A stretch of 64,000 nt of DNA from NORP23 sp050302475 (lineage in GTDB: Bacteria; Pseudomonadota; Alphaproteobacteria; Rhodobacterales; Rhodobacteraceae), in NCBI GenBank assembly GCA_050302475.1, contig JBNLBF010000010.1:33636-97635 (forward strand), read 5' to 3'. Positions 25,064 to 33,682 of the stretch are shown here, piece after piece. Under the pieces are notes generated by a model that did not search any database, was not told the origin of the DNA, and saw nothing but the letters and a program-made list of their open reading frames with translations. Both the position numbers and the translations under genes were made by a program. The first letter of the stretch is position 1; every line of letters begins with the position of its first letter.

Positions 25064-26206
25064 ATGCTCGATGCTGTTGAATTGACCGCGAAATTGGTTC
25101 GCTGCCGGTCGGTAACGCCCGCAGAAGGTGGCGCGTTGGTGCTACTGAGTGAAGTGCTGGAAGCCGCCGGATTCACCTGCACGCGGGTGGATCGAAATGG
25201 AACCAGCAACCTGTTCGCCCGCTGGGGAACGACGGGAAACGGGCGGAGTTTCGGATTCAACGGGCACACTGATGTGGTGCCTGTTGGTGATGAGGCCGCG
25301 TGGTCTGTGGACCCGTTCGGGGCGGAAATCAAAGACGGCTGGCTTTACGGCCGTGGCTCGGTCGATATGAAATCCGGCGTGGCGGCATTTGTGGCGGCGG
25401 CGGTGGATTTTGTATCCGATACGCCGCCGGACGGCTCTATCGTGATTGCGATCACAGGGGACGAGGAAGGGGATGCGACCGACGGCACCACCGCGATCCT
25501 TGACTGGATGACCGCGAATGGCGAGCGGATGGATGCCTGCATCGTCGGCGAACCCACTTGCCCAGATGTCATGGGTGAAATGATGAAAATCGGGCGGCGC
25601 GGCTCGATGACCGCCTATTTCACCGTGACCGGTGTGCAGGGGCATTCGGCCTATCCGCACCGTGCGAAAAATCCGTTGCCCGCGATGGCGCGGCTGATGG
25701 ATCGGCTGGCCTCGCATGAGCTGGATACGGGGACGGACCATTTTGATGCGTCCACGCTGGCGGTGACAACGATAGATACGGGGAACAAGGCGAATAACGT
25801 GATCCCGGCGGCCTGTCGCGCGACGGTGAATATCCGGTTCAACGATGCGCATTCTTCGGCAGGTCTGACCGACTGGCTTCACGCAGAAGCCGATAAGGTC
25901 GCATCAGAGTTTGGGGTAGAGGTCGCGATGCGCACGCAGGTATCCGGCGAAAGCTTCCTGACACCACCCGGTGAGCTATCCGATCTGGTTGCAAGCGCGG
26001 TTGAGACGGAGACGGGCGTCGTGCCGGAACTATCCACATCCGGCGGCACATCGGACGCGCGGTTCGTGAAGGATCACTGCCCTGTGGTGGAATTCGGCCT
26101 TGTCGGCCAGCGGATGCACGGCGTGGATGAGCGAGCCTCTGTCGAGCAGATCGGGCAGTTGAAAGCGGTGTATGCGCGGGTTTTGCGGGCGTATTTTAGC
26201 AAATAA
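25064..26206 (+). CDS. dapE: Succinyl-diaminopimelate desuccinylase
   Basis: A 380-residue M20 metallopeptidase-family enzyme of the succinylase branch of lysine and meso-diaminopimelate synthesis. Zinc ligands and catalytic residues: GHTDVVPVG (His68, Asp70), GRGSVDMKSG (Asp near 101), GDEEGDATDG (the Glu pair near 135), and a final His in VGQRMHGVDER. The dimerisation domain carries the usual VQGHSAYPHRAKNP. Length matches E. coli DapE (375). The ATG at 25064 is preferred over 24986, since the extra 26 residues are not family-like. The 130-base gap to the ABC ATPase is a shared promoter region. Confidence 0.95.
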   Translation: MLDAVELTAKLVRCRSVTPAEGGALVLLSEVLEAAGFTCTRVDRNGTSNLFARWGTTGNGRSFGFNGHTDVVPVGDEAAWSVDPFGAEIKDGWLYGRGSVDMKSGVAAFVAAAVDFVSDTPPDGSIVIAITGDEEGDATDGTTAILDWMTANGERMDACIVGEPTCPDVMGEMMKIGRRGSMTAYFTVTGVQGHSAYPHRAKNPLPAMARLMDRLASHELDTGTDHFDASTLAVTTIDTGNKANNVIPAACRATVNIRFNDAHSSAGLTDWLHAEADKVASEFGVEVAMRTQVSGESFLTPPGELSDLVASAVETETGVVPELSTSGGTSDARFVKDHCPVVEFGLVGQRMHGVDERASVEQIGQLKAVYARVLRAYFSK

Positions 26207-26214
26207 CATCTGTA

Positions 26215-26240
26215 GCGCCCCGTTCGGGAGGATCGGGCGC
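26215..26240. terminator. Possible bidirectional terminator hairpin after dapE
   Basis: Stem GCGCCC / GGGCGC with a 14-base loop in the convergent gap between dapE and the GNAT gene. No good U-tract follows on either side, so strength is doubtful. Confidence 0.4.
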
Positions 26241-26259
26241 CGATTTCTAGCGAAACCTA

Positions 26260-26751
26260 TTAATCCGCTTTTTGGATCAACCCCGACACTCCGTCAAACG
26301 CCCCCCCCGCCAATTCCCGATACAATAACCGGTCCGGGTTCGTCGGCGGCGGCATTTCCAGAAAATCAGCTTTTGTAAACCCGAAACGGCGGTAATAGGG
26401 CTCGTCACCGACCAACACCACGCGGGTCCAGCCTGCGGCCTCAGCCCGTGCAAGGGAATCGTTGATCAACGCAGCCCCCAACCCCTCCCCCTGATGAATC
26501 GGGTGGACGGCGACGGGGCCGAGCAGCAGCGCCTTATGCCCGGTGTCACCGATCAGGATCGGCCAATAGCTGATCGAGCCCGCCAGCACATCGAATTCGT
26601 CCCGCGCGACCAGCGACAGCCCGGAAACCTTCGCCACGCCTTCACGCAAACGGTATGAGCTCAGCGCCGTGCGCCCCGGGGCAAAGCACAAGTCCAGAAG
26701 GTACTCGACCTCATATTCATCTTCGGGGGTTTCTTCGGCTATGCGGAACAT
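26260..26751 (-). CDS. GNAT-family N-acetyltransferase
   Basis: A 163-residue acetyltransferase like YhbS. The acetyl-CoA loop is LLLGPVAVHPIHQGEGLGAALI (Q/RxxGxG/A pattern near residues 80-100), preceded by the beta strand LAGSISYWPILIG and followed by RVVLVGDEPYYRRFGF. The acyl acceptor is unknown. It is convergent with dapE and divergent from the flavin-reductase gene; the 145-base upstream gap shows no clear promoter that I can assign. Confidence 0.88.
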   Translation of the reverse strand: MFRIAEETPEDEYEVEYLLDLCFAPGRTALSSYRLREGVAKVSGLSLVARDEFDVLAGSISYWPILIGDTGHKALLLGPVAVHPIHQGEGLGAALINDSLARAEAAGWTRVVLVGDEPYYRRFGFTKADFLEMPPPTNPDRLLYRELAGGAFDGVSGLIQKAD

Positions 26752-26896
26752 TCATATTTTCCAGGCGTCGTTGACATCACGTTTCGGCGAGATCAGCCAC
26801 GTCGGATCGAATGGTGCATTGTTTGTTCCTCTTAGCTCTCGACACTTTGCTAGCACGCGCTTAGGTTTTCGGCAAATACAGACTTGAAAGTATCGC

Positions 26897-27502
26897 ATGT
26901 TTTATCGACCGGATGACCCGAATAAACCCCTGAAACACTCGCCGCTGAAGGCCATCGTCTCGCCGCGCCCGATTGGGTGGATTTCGACGGTGGATAAACA
27001 GGGTCGTGCGAACCTTGCACCCTATAGCTTTTTCAATGCGGTGATGGATCACCCGTCGATGGTAATGTTCACGTCTGCCGGACAAAAGCCGGATCGGGAA
27101 TTTGGCAAGGATAGTGTGTCGAACATTCGTGACACGGGCGAGTTCGTGGTCAATATCGTGTCGCACGACCTAAAGGATCAGATGAACATTACGTCCGGCA
27201 ATTACAGTGCAGATGTTGATGAGTTCGAACAGGCGGGATTGACCAAAGCGGATTGCGAGATTGTCAAAGCCCCGCGTGTCGCTGAAAGCCCCGCCTCGCT
27301 GGAATGTAAGCTGTTTCAGATTGTTGATCTGCCCGGAGAGGGCAACGTGATGATCATCGGCTCGGTCGTTGGCATCCATTTGCGCGATTCTGCGGTGCGT
27401 GACGGGATATTCCACGTCACCGATTACAATCCTGTCGCCCGGCTTGGCTATAAGGATTACGCGACGATCACCGACGTTTACGAACTGATCCGCCCCAAAT
27501 AA
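26897..27502 (+). CDS. Flavin reductase family protein (FMN-binding split barrel)
   Basis: A 201-residue protein of the flavin-reductase-like (DIM6/NTAB) family. Typical FMN-site sequences are IVSPRPIGWISTVDKQGRANLAPYSFFN (two parts near residues 20-48), KDSVSNIRDTGEFVVNIVS and the later VMIIGSVVGIHLRD. It probably supplies reduced flavin or acts as an NAD(P)H-dependent FMN reductase; the physiological partner is not evident. It is followed 10 bases later by mtnP with GGAGAGCGAT, so the two may form an operon. Confidence 0.85.
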   Translation: MFYRPDDPNKPLKHSPLKAIVSPRPIGWISTVDKQGRANLAPYSFFNAVMDHPSMVMFTSAGQKPDREFGKDSVSNIRDTGEFVVNIVSHDLKDQMNITSGNYSADVDEFEQAGLTKADCEIVKAPRVAESPASLECKLFQIVDLPGEGNVMIIGSVVGIHLRDSAVRDGIFHVTDYNPVARLGYKDYATITDVYELIRPK

Positions 27503-27512
27503 GGAGAGCGAT

Positions 27513-28382
27513 ATGGATACGATGATCGGCGTTATCGGCGGTAGCGGGGTTTACGATATTGACGGGCTGCGCGGGGCGGAATGGGTCAGCGTCGACACGC
27601 CATGGGGCGATCCGTCGGACCAGATCCTGACCGGCTGGCTGGAAGATGTGAAAATGGCGTTTTTGCCGCGACATGCGCGGGGGCATAAGCTGTCGCCCAC
27701 GACCGTGCCGTATCGTGCCAATATCGACGCGCTGAAACGGTTGGGTGTGACGGATGTAATTTCCGTGTCCGCCTGCGGATCGTTTCGCGAGGACATGGCG
27801 CCCGGGGATTTTGTGATCGTTGATCAGTTTATCGACCGGACATTCGCCCGCGAAAAATCCTTTTTCGGTACCGGTTGCGTCGCGCATGTATCGGTCGCCC
27901 ATCCCACCTGCCCGCGTCTGGGTGCTGCGTGTGCCGAGGCCGCGAAGGCTGAAGGGGTCACGACCCATGTCGGCGGGACATACCTGGCGATGGAAGGTCC
28001 GCAGTTTTCGACCCTCGCCGAAAGCAAACTGTACCGCGAAGTCTGGGGCTGCGATGTCATCGGCATGACCAACATGCCGGAGGCGAAACTCGCGCGAGAG
28101 GCGGAGCTTTGTTACGCCTCGGTCGCGATGATCACCGATTATGACAGCTGGCATCCGGATCATGGCGAGGTCGATGTCCAAGACATTATCGCCACCTTGT
28201 TCGGCAATGCCGACAAGGCCCGTGGGATGGTAAAACGGCTGCCCAATCTGCTGGGCAAAGACCGCGCGCCCTGCCCGCATGGCTGCGACCGTGCGCTGGA
28301 TTACGCGATCCTGACTCAGCCGGAAAATCGTGACCCTGCGCTGGTCGCAAAACTGGATGCAGTGGCCGGCCGGGTGCTCTGA
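27513..28382 (+). CDS. mtnP: S-methyl-5'-thioadenosine phosphorylase
   Basis: A 289-residue enzyme that splits methylthioadenosine into adenine and methylthioribose-1-phosphate. Family motifs: IGGSGVYDI (8-16), LPRHARGHKLSPTTVPYRANI (phosphate and ribose site), VSACGSFREDMAPGDFVIVDQFIDRT, YLAMEGPQFSTLAESKLYR, GMTNMPEAKLAREAELCY, and the adenine-binding ITDYDSWH. AAGGAGAGCGAT precedes the ATG. The stop overlaps the next ATG by one base (TGATG). apt lies a few genes downstream and could salvage the adenine it releases. Confidence 0.95.
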   Translation: MDTMIGVIGGSGVYDIDGLRGAEWVSVDTPWGDPSDQILTGWLEDVKMAFLPRHARGHKLSPTTVPYRANIDALKRLGVTDVISVSACGSFREDMAPGDFVIVDQFIDRTFAREKSFFGTGCVAHVSVAHPTCPRLGAACAEAAKAEGVTTHVGGTYLAMEGPQFSTLAESKLYREVWGCDVIGMTNMPEAKLAREAELCYASVAMITDYDSWHPDHGEVDVQDIIATLFGNADKARGMVKRLPNLLGKDRAPCPHGCDRALDYAILTQPENRDPALVAKLDAVAGRVL

Positions 28383-29338
28383 TGCAGATCGAGGCGCTGA
28401 ATATCGCCCGCTTTGTGGCCCTTCTGGGTATGCTGTTTCTGGCGCTTGGCTATTTAACCGGGTTTGCCAACCAGCCAATTGCCCTCAATATGTTTCTGTT
28501 GTTGAACGGGCGTGCGCCTGCGCTTTTACTGCTGGTGATCGGGATTCAGGTCGGGTTGGGCAATCCGCCTTTTCGGTCGCTCCTGTTGCAAGGGCTGGTG
28601 ATTATGGCGGTGGGAATCGCTTTGTCAGCCCTGTTCCCACCAACCGTGCTGGTGGTGCTGGGGCAAAGCATGATCGTCGCAGCACTGGTCCGCCGATATG
28701 CAGCGACCCATCTGCGCTGGATCATTCTTGTGATCATCGTGCTGCCCTATGCGCTGTGGCAGATCGGCTATACCAATGGGTATAGCTGGGCAGGTGATGT
28801 CGGAGGAATGGACCGGTATCTGCTGTTCTTTGGCTGGTACATCCTGTTTCCATGGTCGGCTTTTTTCCTGATCGGGCTCTGGGCGGCGCGGTTTGACCTG
28901 TCGGATGCCCGCCTGCCGCGCCGTCTGGCGATCCTCGGCTTTCTGGCGGCGCTGGCGTTGAAGGCGGTGAACGGGATGCTGTCCTCCATCAGTCAGGAGG
29001 TCGCGTGGGCGGTCGCCCTGTCGCCCAATCCGCCCAACATCCTGTTTATACTGTTCACGCTGGCATGTGTGACCTCGGCGCTTGGTATCATCATGCTGAT
29101 CACGCCGCGACTTGGTTCGCTGGCGCAGGTGCTGGCTGTGCCGGGGGAGATGGTGCTGTCACTGCTGGTTCTGATGGCGCTCAGTGTCATTGCGGTTGCG
29201 ATCATGGGTCAGGGCTGGGGGTTGAGCGCAGCGATCCTGACGCTTCAAATCGGCGCATCACTTCTGCTGCTGGCCCATCTGTGGCGGCGCGTTATGCCTG
29301 CCGGGCCGTTTGAAGGTCTGTTGGCGAAAATCAGGTGA
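28382..29338 (+). CDS. Polytopic membrane protein, DUF418/YeiB-like
   Basis: A 318-residue protein with about eight to ten hydrophobic helices. The N-terminus (LNIARFVALLGMLFLALGY) resembles the DUF418/heparan-alpha-glucosaminide acyltransferase-like families (D/N-xxR-GxA-hhGh pattern), and the middle has FFGWYILFPWSAFFLIGLWAAR, which fits them. It overlaps mtnP by one base, so it is translationally coupled. No catalytic residues can be pointed to with certainty; function unknown. Confidence 0.65.
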   Translation: MQIEALNIARFVALLGMLFLALGYLTGFANQPIALNMFLLLNGRAPALLLLVIGIQVGLGNPPFRSLLLQGLVIMAVGIALSALFPPTVLVVLGQSMIVAALVRRYAATHLRWIILVIIVLPYALWQIGYTNGYSWAGDVGGMDRYLLFFGWYILFPWSAFFLIGLWAARFDLSDARLPRRLAILGFLAALALKAVNGMLSSISQEVAWAVALSPNPPNILFILFTLACVTSALGIIMLITPRLGSLAQVLAVPGEMVLSLLVLMALSVIAVAIMGQGWGLSAAILTLQIGASLLLLAHLWRRVMPAGPFEGLLAKIR

Positions 29339-29396
29339 TTTTGGGCTGCACATCCCGCAAATCTATGGTTAGGCTGTTGGCCAAGAGGGACTGAAT

Positions 29397-30383
29397 ATGA
29401 CTAAAGGCGTTATTCTGGGGAAATTCATGCCGCCGCACGAAGGGCATGTCGCGTTGGTGCGCACGGCTTCCTACCTGGTCGACCGCCTGACGATTATCCT
29501 GTCCGCATCCGACAGTGATCCGATTCCGCCGATTCATCGCAAGGACTGGATGGAAAGCCTGTTCCCCGAGGCTGTTGTCATCGTTGTAAATAACGGCACA
29601 CAATCCCTGCCTTCCGAAAATCCCTGCTGGGCTGGGATCATCCGGAAATTCCATCCCGAACCAATCGACCGCGTGATCGGGTCCGAGGACTATATCGTCG
29701 ATCTGGCCAAGGCACTGGATGCGCAGCATTTCATCCTCGATCCGATGTGGATGGCATTTCCGACAAACTCCGCCGACATTCGTCAGGACCCGTTCGGGCA
29801 CTGGCCGTCGATCCCGTCCTATGTGCGGCCCTATTACCAGAAACGCCTGACGATGGTCGGGGGCGAAAGCACCGGCAAATCCTTCATGGCGAAATTTCTG
29901 GCGGAGAAATACGGCGGCCCCTATGTCCCTGAATATGGCCGCCCGTATGAACATTACCGCGAAAAAGGTCCCTACAGACCAGAAGAGCTGCACTATATCG
30001 TCGATGGCCATGTCGCCCACCGCAAGACCCTGTCACTGTCCGCCGGGCCGATCCTGTTCGAAGATACCGATCCGCTGCTGACCGCTGTCTGGGCGGAAAT
30101 GCTGCTGGGCAAATCGTTGCCGGATCTGGAGGCGCGGATCGAACTGCCCGACCATTACCTGCTGCTCGATAGTGATACGCCGTGGGAGGACGACCCGATC
30201 CGCTACTTCGCCAAACAGGAAATCCGCAAGGAATTCTTCAGCCGTACCGAGGCTAAACTCAAAGCCTATAATGCTAACTATACTCTCGTGTCCGGCGATT
30301 TCGACGCGCGGGAAGAGCAAGCCTGTATCGTAGTTGAGCGTATGCTCGCCAGTCCCAAAGTGAGACCCGATGACCCGTCATAA
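29397..30383 (+). CDS. NadR-like bifunctional NMN adenylyltransferase / ribosylnicotinamide-kinase-type protein
   Basis: A 328-residue two-domain protein. The N-terminal nucleotidyltransferase domain has the GKFMPPHEGH motif (residues 8-17, with the HxGH-type signature) and AFPTNSADIRQDPFGHW, the counterpart of the SxTxxR motif. It is linked by SIPSYVRPYYQKR to a P-loop kinase domain with GGESTGKS (about 155-162) and the Asp-containing LFEDTDPLLTAVWAE. Unlike E. coli NadR it lacks a DNA-binding N-terminus, so it is an enzyme and not a repressor: NAD synthesis from nicotinamide riboside. Overlaps apt by 14 bases. Confidence 0.85.
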   Translation: MTKGVILGKFMPPHEGHVALVRTASYLVDRLTIILSASDSDPIPPIHRKDWMESLFPEAVVIVVNNGTQSLPSENPCWAGIIRKFHPEPIDRVIGSEDYIVDLAKALDAQHFILDPMWMAFPTNSADIRQDPFGHWPSIPSYVRPYYQKRLTMVGGESTGKSFMAKFLAEKYGGPYVPEYGRPYEHYREKGPYRPEELHYIVDGHVAHRKTLSLSAGPILFEDTDPLLTAVWAEMLLGKSLPDLEARIELPDHYLLLDSDTPWEDDPIRYFAKQEIRKEFFSRTEAKLKAYNANYTLVSGDFDAREEQACIVVERMLASPKVRPDDPS

Positions 30384-30909
30384 GAGCGTCAAAGATTATA
30401 TCCGCACCATCCCCGATTTCCCGCATGAAGGCATCATGTTCCGTGATGTGACGACCCTGTTCGCAGATGCGCGCGGGTTTCGTATGGCGATTGACCAGCT
30501 GCTGCACCCCTATGCTGGTCTGCAGATTGACAAGGTTGTGGGGCTGGAGGCGCGGGGTTTCATCTTAGGCGGCGCCATCGCGCACCAGCTGTCGGTCGGG
30601 TTTGTGCCGATCCGCAAAAAGGGCAAACTGCCCGGCGCAACCATCGAACAGGCCTATCAGCTGGAATATGCTGAGGCGGTGATGGAAGTGCACGACGACG
30701 CCATAGAGGCGGGCGAAGTGGTGCTGGTCGTGGATGATTTATTGGCGACCGGCGGCACCGCCGAGGCCGGGATCAAACTGATCGAACGGCTGGGCGGCAA
30801 GATTCTAAGCTGCGCATTTGTGGTGGACCTGCCGGAGTTGGGCGGTCGCGCAAAGCTGGAAGCGCTCGGGGTGGATACACACGTGTTGTGTGAGTTTGAG
30901 GGAAGCTAA
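30370..30909 (+). CDS. apt: Adenine phosphoribosyltransferase
   Basis: A 179-residue type-I phosphoribosyltransferase converting adenine and PRPP to AMP. Markers: RTIPDFPHEGIMFRDVTTL at the N-terminus, VVGLEARGFILGGAIAHQL, RKKGKLPG (adenine-side loop) and the PRPP motif VLVVDDLLATGGTA (about 118-131). It starts inside the 3' end of the nadR-like gene. Together with mtnP it closes the recycling of methylthioadenosine-derived adenine. Confidence 0.95.
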   Translation: MTRHKSVKDYIRTIPDFPHEGIMFRDVTTLFADARGFRMAIDQLLHPYAGLQIDKVVGLEARGFILGGAIAHQLSVGFVPIRKKGKLPGATIEQAYQLEYAEAVMEVHDDAIEAGEVVLVVDDLLATGGTAEAGIKLIERLGGKILSCAFVVDLPELGGRAKLEALGVDTHVLCEFEGS

Positions 30910-30933
30910 TCCCCAACAAAAAAAGGTATCGCG

Positions 30934-31371
30934 ATGATCGAAGTGGAAACAGCTCAATCAGTGTTTCAGTCTTCGCTGGGCGCGCCGATTGAACGGATCG
31001 GGCATTTGCAGGCAATTGACCAAATGCTCGATTTCTACGAGGGCGAGCGGGCGTCCGATGCTGCGCCTATCGACGAGGAGGGCGACCTGCTGCTGTTCCA
31101 GTGGGGCGAAGGTGACTACGGTTTTCACCTGCGCCTGACCCGTCAATTCATCGGGATGGATGCGGATGGCGATCAGGCGATTTTTCAGTTGATTGCCGAT
31201 TTTCATTTCGATCCAACGGATGAGTTGGAAGAAATCGACTCCGGCAGTGAATATTGCATGAGCCCCGAAGATTTAGGCGACTTTCGCGAGGCGCTTCTTC
31301 GATCCCCTGCATATGAGGCATGTTTCAACGAGACCCCTGTCAGCGCTGAACTCCGCTGGGAAGAGATCTAA
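30934..31371 (+). CDS. Conserved-looking hypothetical protein, acidic
   Basis: A 145-residue soluble, strongly acidic protein that I do not recognise. No signal peptide, membrane helix or known motif. Visible: LLLFQWGEGDYGFHLRLTRQFI in the middle and an acidic DPTDELEEIDSGSEYC stretch. It follows apt by 24 bases with an AAAAAAGG ribosome-site-like sequence, so it may belong to the same transcript. Its stop overlaps the stop of the convergent dehydrogenase gene in CTAA (31368-31371). Confidence 0.65.
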   Translation: MIEVETAQSVFQSSLGAPIERIGHLQAIDQMLDFYEGERASDAAPIDEEGDLLLFQWGEGDYGFHLRLTRQFIGMDADGDQAIFQLIADFHFDPTDELEEIDSGSEYCMSPEDLGDFREALLRSPAYEACFNETPVSAELRWEEI

Positions 31372-32780
31372 ACCACCGCCCCGGGGTTCATGATCCCGTT
31401 CGGGTCCAGTGCCGCCTTGATTGCCTTCATCGCTGCCAGTTTCGCCGGATCGCCGTAGGTTTGCAGATCGCCAACCTTCGCCCGCCCAACCCCGTGTTCG
31501 GCGCTGAAGGAGCCGCCGAAATCGGCAACCAGATCATGGATGGTTTTCTTCACCTCTCCCGCCACATTGTCATAATCCCCGCGGTCCCGGCCCTTTGGGG
31601 GGAAGATGTTGTAATGCAGATTGCCGTCGCCAAGATGGCCGAAGCTGTTGATACGCAGGTCCGGGTCGATTGCTTTGATCAGTGGGCGTGCAGCCGCGAT
31701 GAATTCCGGCACGCGGCTAACCGGGACAGAGATATCGTGTGACACGACGGAGCCGATCTTGCGGTTGCCAATCGGGATATGCTCGCGGATTTGCCAGAGG
31801 GATAGTCGCTGCCCCTCGTTCTGCGCGATGACGGCATCGAGGATCAGCTCGCGCTCCACCGCGCCATGCAGCGCGTGTTCAAGGCGGGCTTTCAGACGGG
31901 CGTCCACCCCCCCGCCGCATTCCACCAGCACCTGCCATTTGGATTTTTCGGCCAGCGGATAGGTATGATCAACCCCGGTTTCTTCCATGAACCGGATCCC
32001 ATTCAGGTCGATCAGTTCAAAAGCCGAGATCAGGTCGCCAAGGTCTTCGCGCAGATGGTTCAGCAGGTCCAGCGCTGCCTGCGGGCTGGGGACTGTGGCG
32101 AAAGCGGTTTCGACCTCCACCGATCGCGGATACAGTTTCAGCGCCGCGGCGGTGATGATCCCCAGTGTCCCTTCGGCCCCGATCAGCAGGTTACGCAGAT
32201 CGTAACCGGTGTTGTTTTTCCGCAGCCGTTCCAGCCCCGACAGGATGGACCCGTCGGGTAGAACCGCCTCCACCCCCAGGCACAGATCGCGGGCATTCCC
32301 GTAGCGCAGCACATTTACGCCGCCCGCGTTGGTCGACAGGTTGCCGCCAATCCGGCAGGACCCTTCTGACGCCAGCGACAACGGGAACAGGCGGTTCACA
32401 TCCGCCGCCGCGGTTTGGATATTGGCCAATATCACCCCGGCTTCCGCAATCAGGATATTGTCGGCGGCATCGACATCGCGGATCCGGTCCATTCGTTCCA
32501 GCGATAGGATCACGGGGGCTGGCCCTTCCTCCATGATCTGGCCGGACACCAGTCCGGTGCCGCCGCCATAGGGTACGATCCCGACGCGTGCCTCGTTACA
32601 CATCCGCACAATCGCAGCGACCTCGTCGGTGTTGCGAGGGCGGGCAAGACATCCGCCTATTCCGGTGTAACGGTGGCGAGGTTCTTCCAGATAGGCGGGT
32701 GTCGGGGCGGAGATCACGCTCTCCCCAACCTCACTTGTCAGGGCGCGGACGAATTCAGGAGTGGCGGCATTCAGGCTCAT
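31368..32780 (-). CDS. FAD-linked D-2-hydroxyacid dehydrogenase (D-2-hydroxyglutarate/D-lactate type)
   Basis: A 470-residue flavoprotein of the FAD_binding_4 / FAD-oxidase-C type. FAD half: GIVPYGGGTGLVSG and GGNLSTNAGGVNVLRYGNARD. C-terminal half: INSFGHLGDGNLHYNIF (His-rich metal/substrate site) and GGSFSAEHGVGRAKVGDL. The sequence looks closer to D-2-hydroxyglutarate dehydrogenase-like proteins than to GlcD (no glcE/glcF partner here), but the substrate cannot be settled. Start: ATG at 32780; a TTG two codons earlier is possible, and no strong ribosome site marks either. Confidence 0.85.
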   Translation of the reverse strand: MSLNAATPEFVRALTSEVGESVISAPTPAYLEEPRHRYTGIGGCLARPRNTDEVAAIVRMCNEARVGIVPYGGGTGLVSGQIMEEGPAPVILSLERMDRIRDVDAADNILIAEAGVILANIQTAAADVNRLFPLSLASEGSCRIGGNLSTNAGGVNVLRYGNARDLCLGVEAVLPDGSILSGLERLRKNNTGYDLRNLLIGAEGTLGIITAAALKLYPRSVEVETAFATVPSPQAALDLLNHLREDLGDLISAFELIDLNGIRFMEETGVDHTYPLAEKSKWQVLVECGGGVDARLKARLEHALHGAVERELILDAVIAQNEGQRLSLWQIREHIPIGNRKIGSVVSHDISVPVSRVPEFIAAARPLIKAIDPDLRINSFGHLGDGNLHYNIFPPKGRDRGDYDNVAGEVKKTIHDLVADFGGSFSAEHGVGRAKVGDLQTYGDPAKLAAMKAIKAALDPNGIMNPGAVV

Positions 32781-32801
32781 GCCCAAATCTGATCACAGGC
32801 G

Positions 32802-33617
32802 TCAGTTACCTTCAACCGATTTCAGCAACTCCGGCGGCAGCACGACAATGGTTGGCTCGCTGGGCAGGGTGCGCAGCGAGACGTCGATGTAATTTTCGTC
32901 CCAGACCTCGGCCTTGAAATCGGGTAAACTGGCGATAAAACGCTCGACATTATTGACGCCGAACCAGTGCATCGGGATGACGATCCGCGCCTGGAAGCGT
33001 TCCATCACCCGGACCATCGCCTCCTGACTCATGGTGACGGAGCCATCGACCGGCACCATCACCACATCCAACCGGCCGAGGCGGGCATATTGCGCCTCCG
33101 TCGGTTCATGGTGGAGGTGGCCGAGATGGCCGATACACAGACCCGCGCTTTCGAAAACGAATATTGAATTGCCGTTTGGCACCTGCCCGCCAAAGGCGTT
33201 GCGGATGTCCGTCGGCACGTTGCGGATGGTCATGTTTTCCAGTTCAAGCTGGATATTCGCCGACTGTCCATCCATGGCCCAGCCGCGCAGGACATGCTCG
33301 ACCCCGTCGGGGATATTATCGGTCCAGTGACTGGTATGGGCGAAATTCATCGTCACGATGTCAGGCACATACCCCATGCCCAGATAGCCGGTATAGTCCG
33401 TAGCAACAGTTGTTCCGTCATTGATTTCAATGATGAAGGTGGCGTGGTCGATATAATGTATGCGGACGGTTTCGTCGTCGAACTCTGCCCGCCCGTTGAT
33501 GGCAGCCTTTTGCACCATGTCGTTTTCCGACAGCGCGACACAATGGCTGGGAATAGTGGCGGCACCAAGTGGTGCAGCGAACAGTGTGGCTAGGGCGGCG
33601 ACCAAAAATTTCTTCAC
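32802..33617 (-). CDS. Exported MBL-fold metallohydrolase-like protein
   Basis: A 271-residue protein with a Sec signal (MKKFLVAALATLFAAPLGA). The fold is that of the UlaG/Lactamase_B_3-type metallo-beta-lactamase superfamily: DHATFIIEINDGTTVATDYTG, MNFAHTSHWTDNI, LCIGHLGHLHHEP, DVVMVPVDG and IPMHWFGVNN. The usual HxHxDH metal motif is changed to HTSHWTDN, which keeps only part of it, so metal content and activity are uncertain. It precedes the dehydrogenase gene on the same strand with a 21-base gap. Confidence 0.78.
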   Translation of the reverse strand: MKKFLVAALATLFAAPLGAATIPSHCVALSENDMVQKAAINGRAEFDDETVRIHYIDHATFIIEINDGTTVATDYTGYLGMGYVPDIVTMNFAHTSHWTDNIPDGVEHVLRGWAMDGQSANIQLELENMTIRNVPTDIRNAFGGQVPNGNSIFVFESAGLCIGHLGHLHHEPTEAQYARLGRLDVVMVPVDGSVTMSQEAMVRVMERFQARIVIPMHWFGVNNVERFIASLPDFKAEVWDENYIDVSLRTLPSEPTIVVLPPELLKSVEGN

Positions 33618-33654
33618 GTATCAATCCTCCGTTGCCGAAGAGTAGCACGGAAGC

Positions 33655-33672
33655 GTGAGGTCCCGACCTCAC
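33655..33672. promoter_or_regulatory. 18-base near-perfect palindrome upstream of the MBL-fold gene
   Basis: GTGAGGTC, CC, GACCTCAC: two perfect 8-base arms around two bases. It lies 38 bases before the MBL-fold start and 11 bases after the upstream GNAT stop. No U-tract follows on either strand, so an operator (dimeric repressor) is more likely than a terminator. The cognate regulator is unknown. Confidence 0.5.
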
Positions 33673-33682
33673 AAAATAGCGA

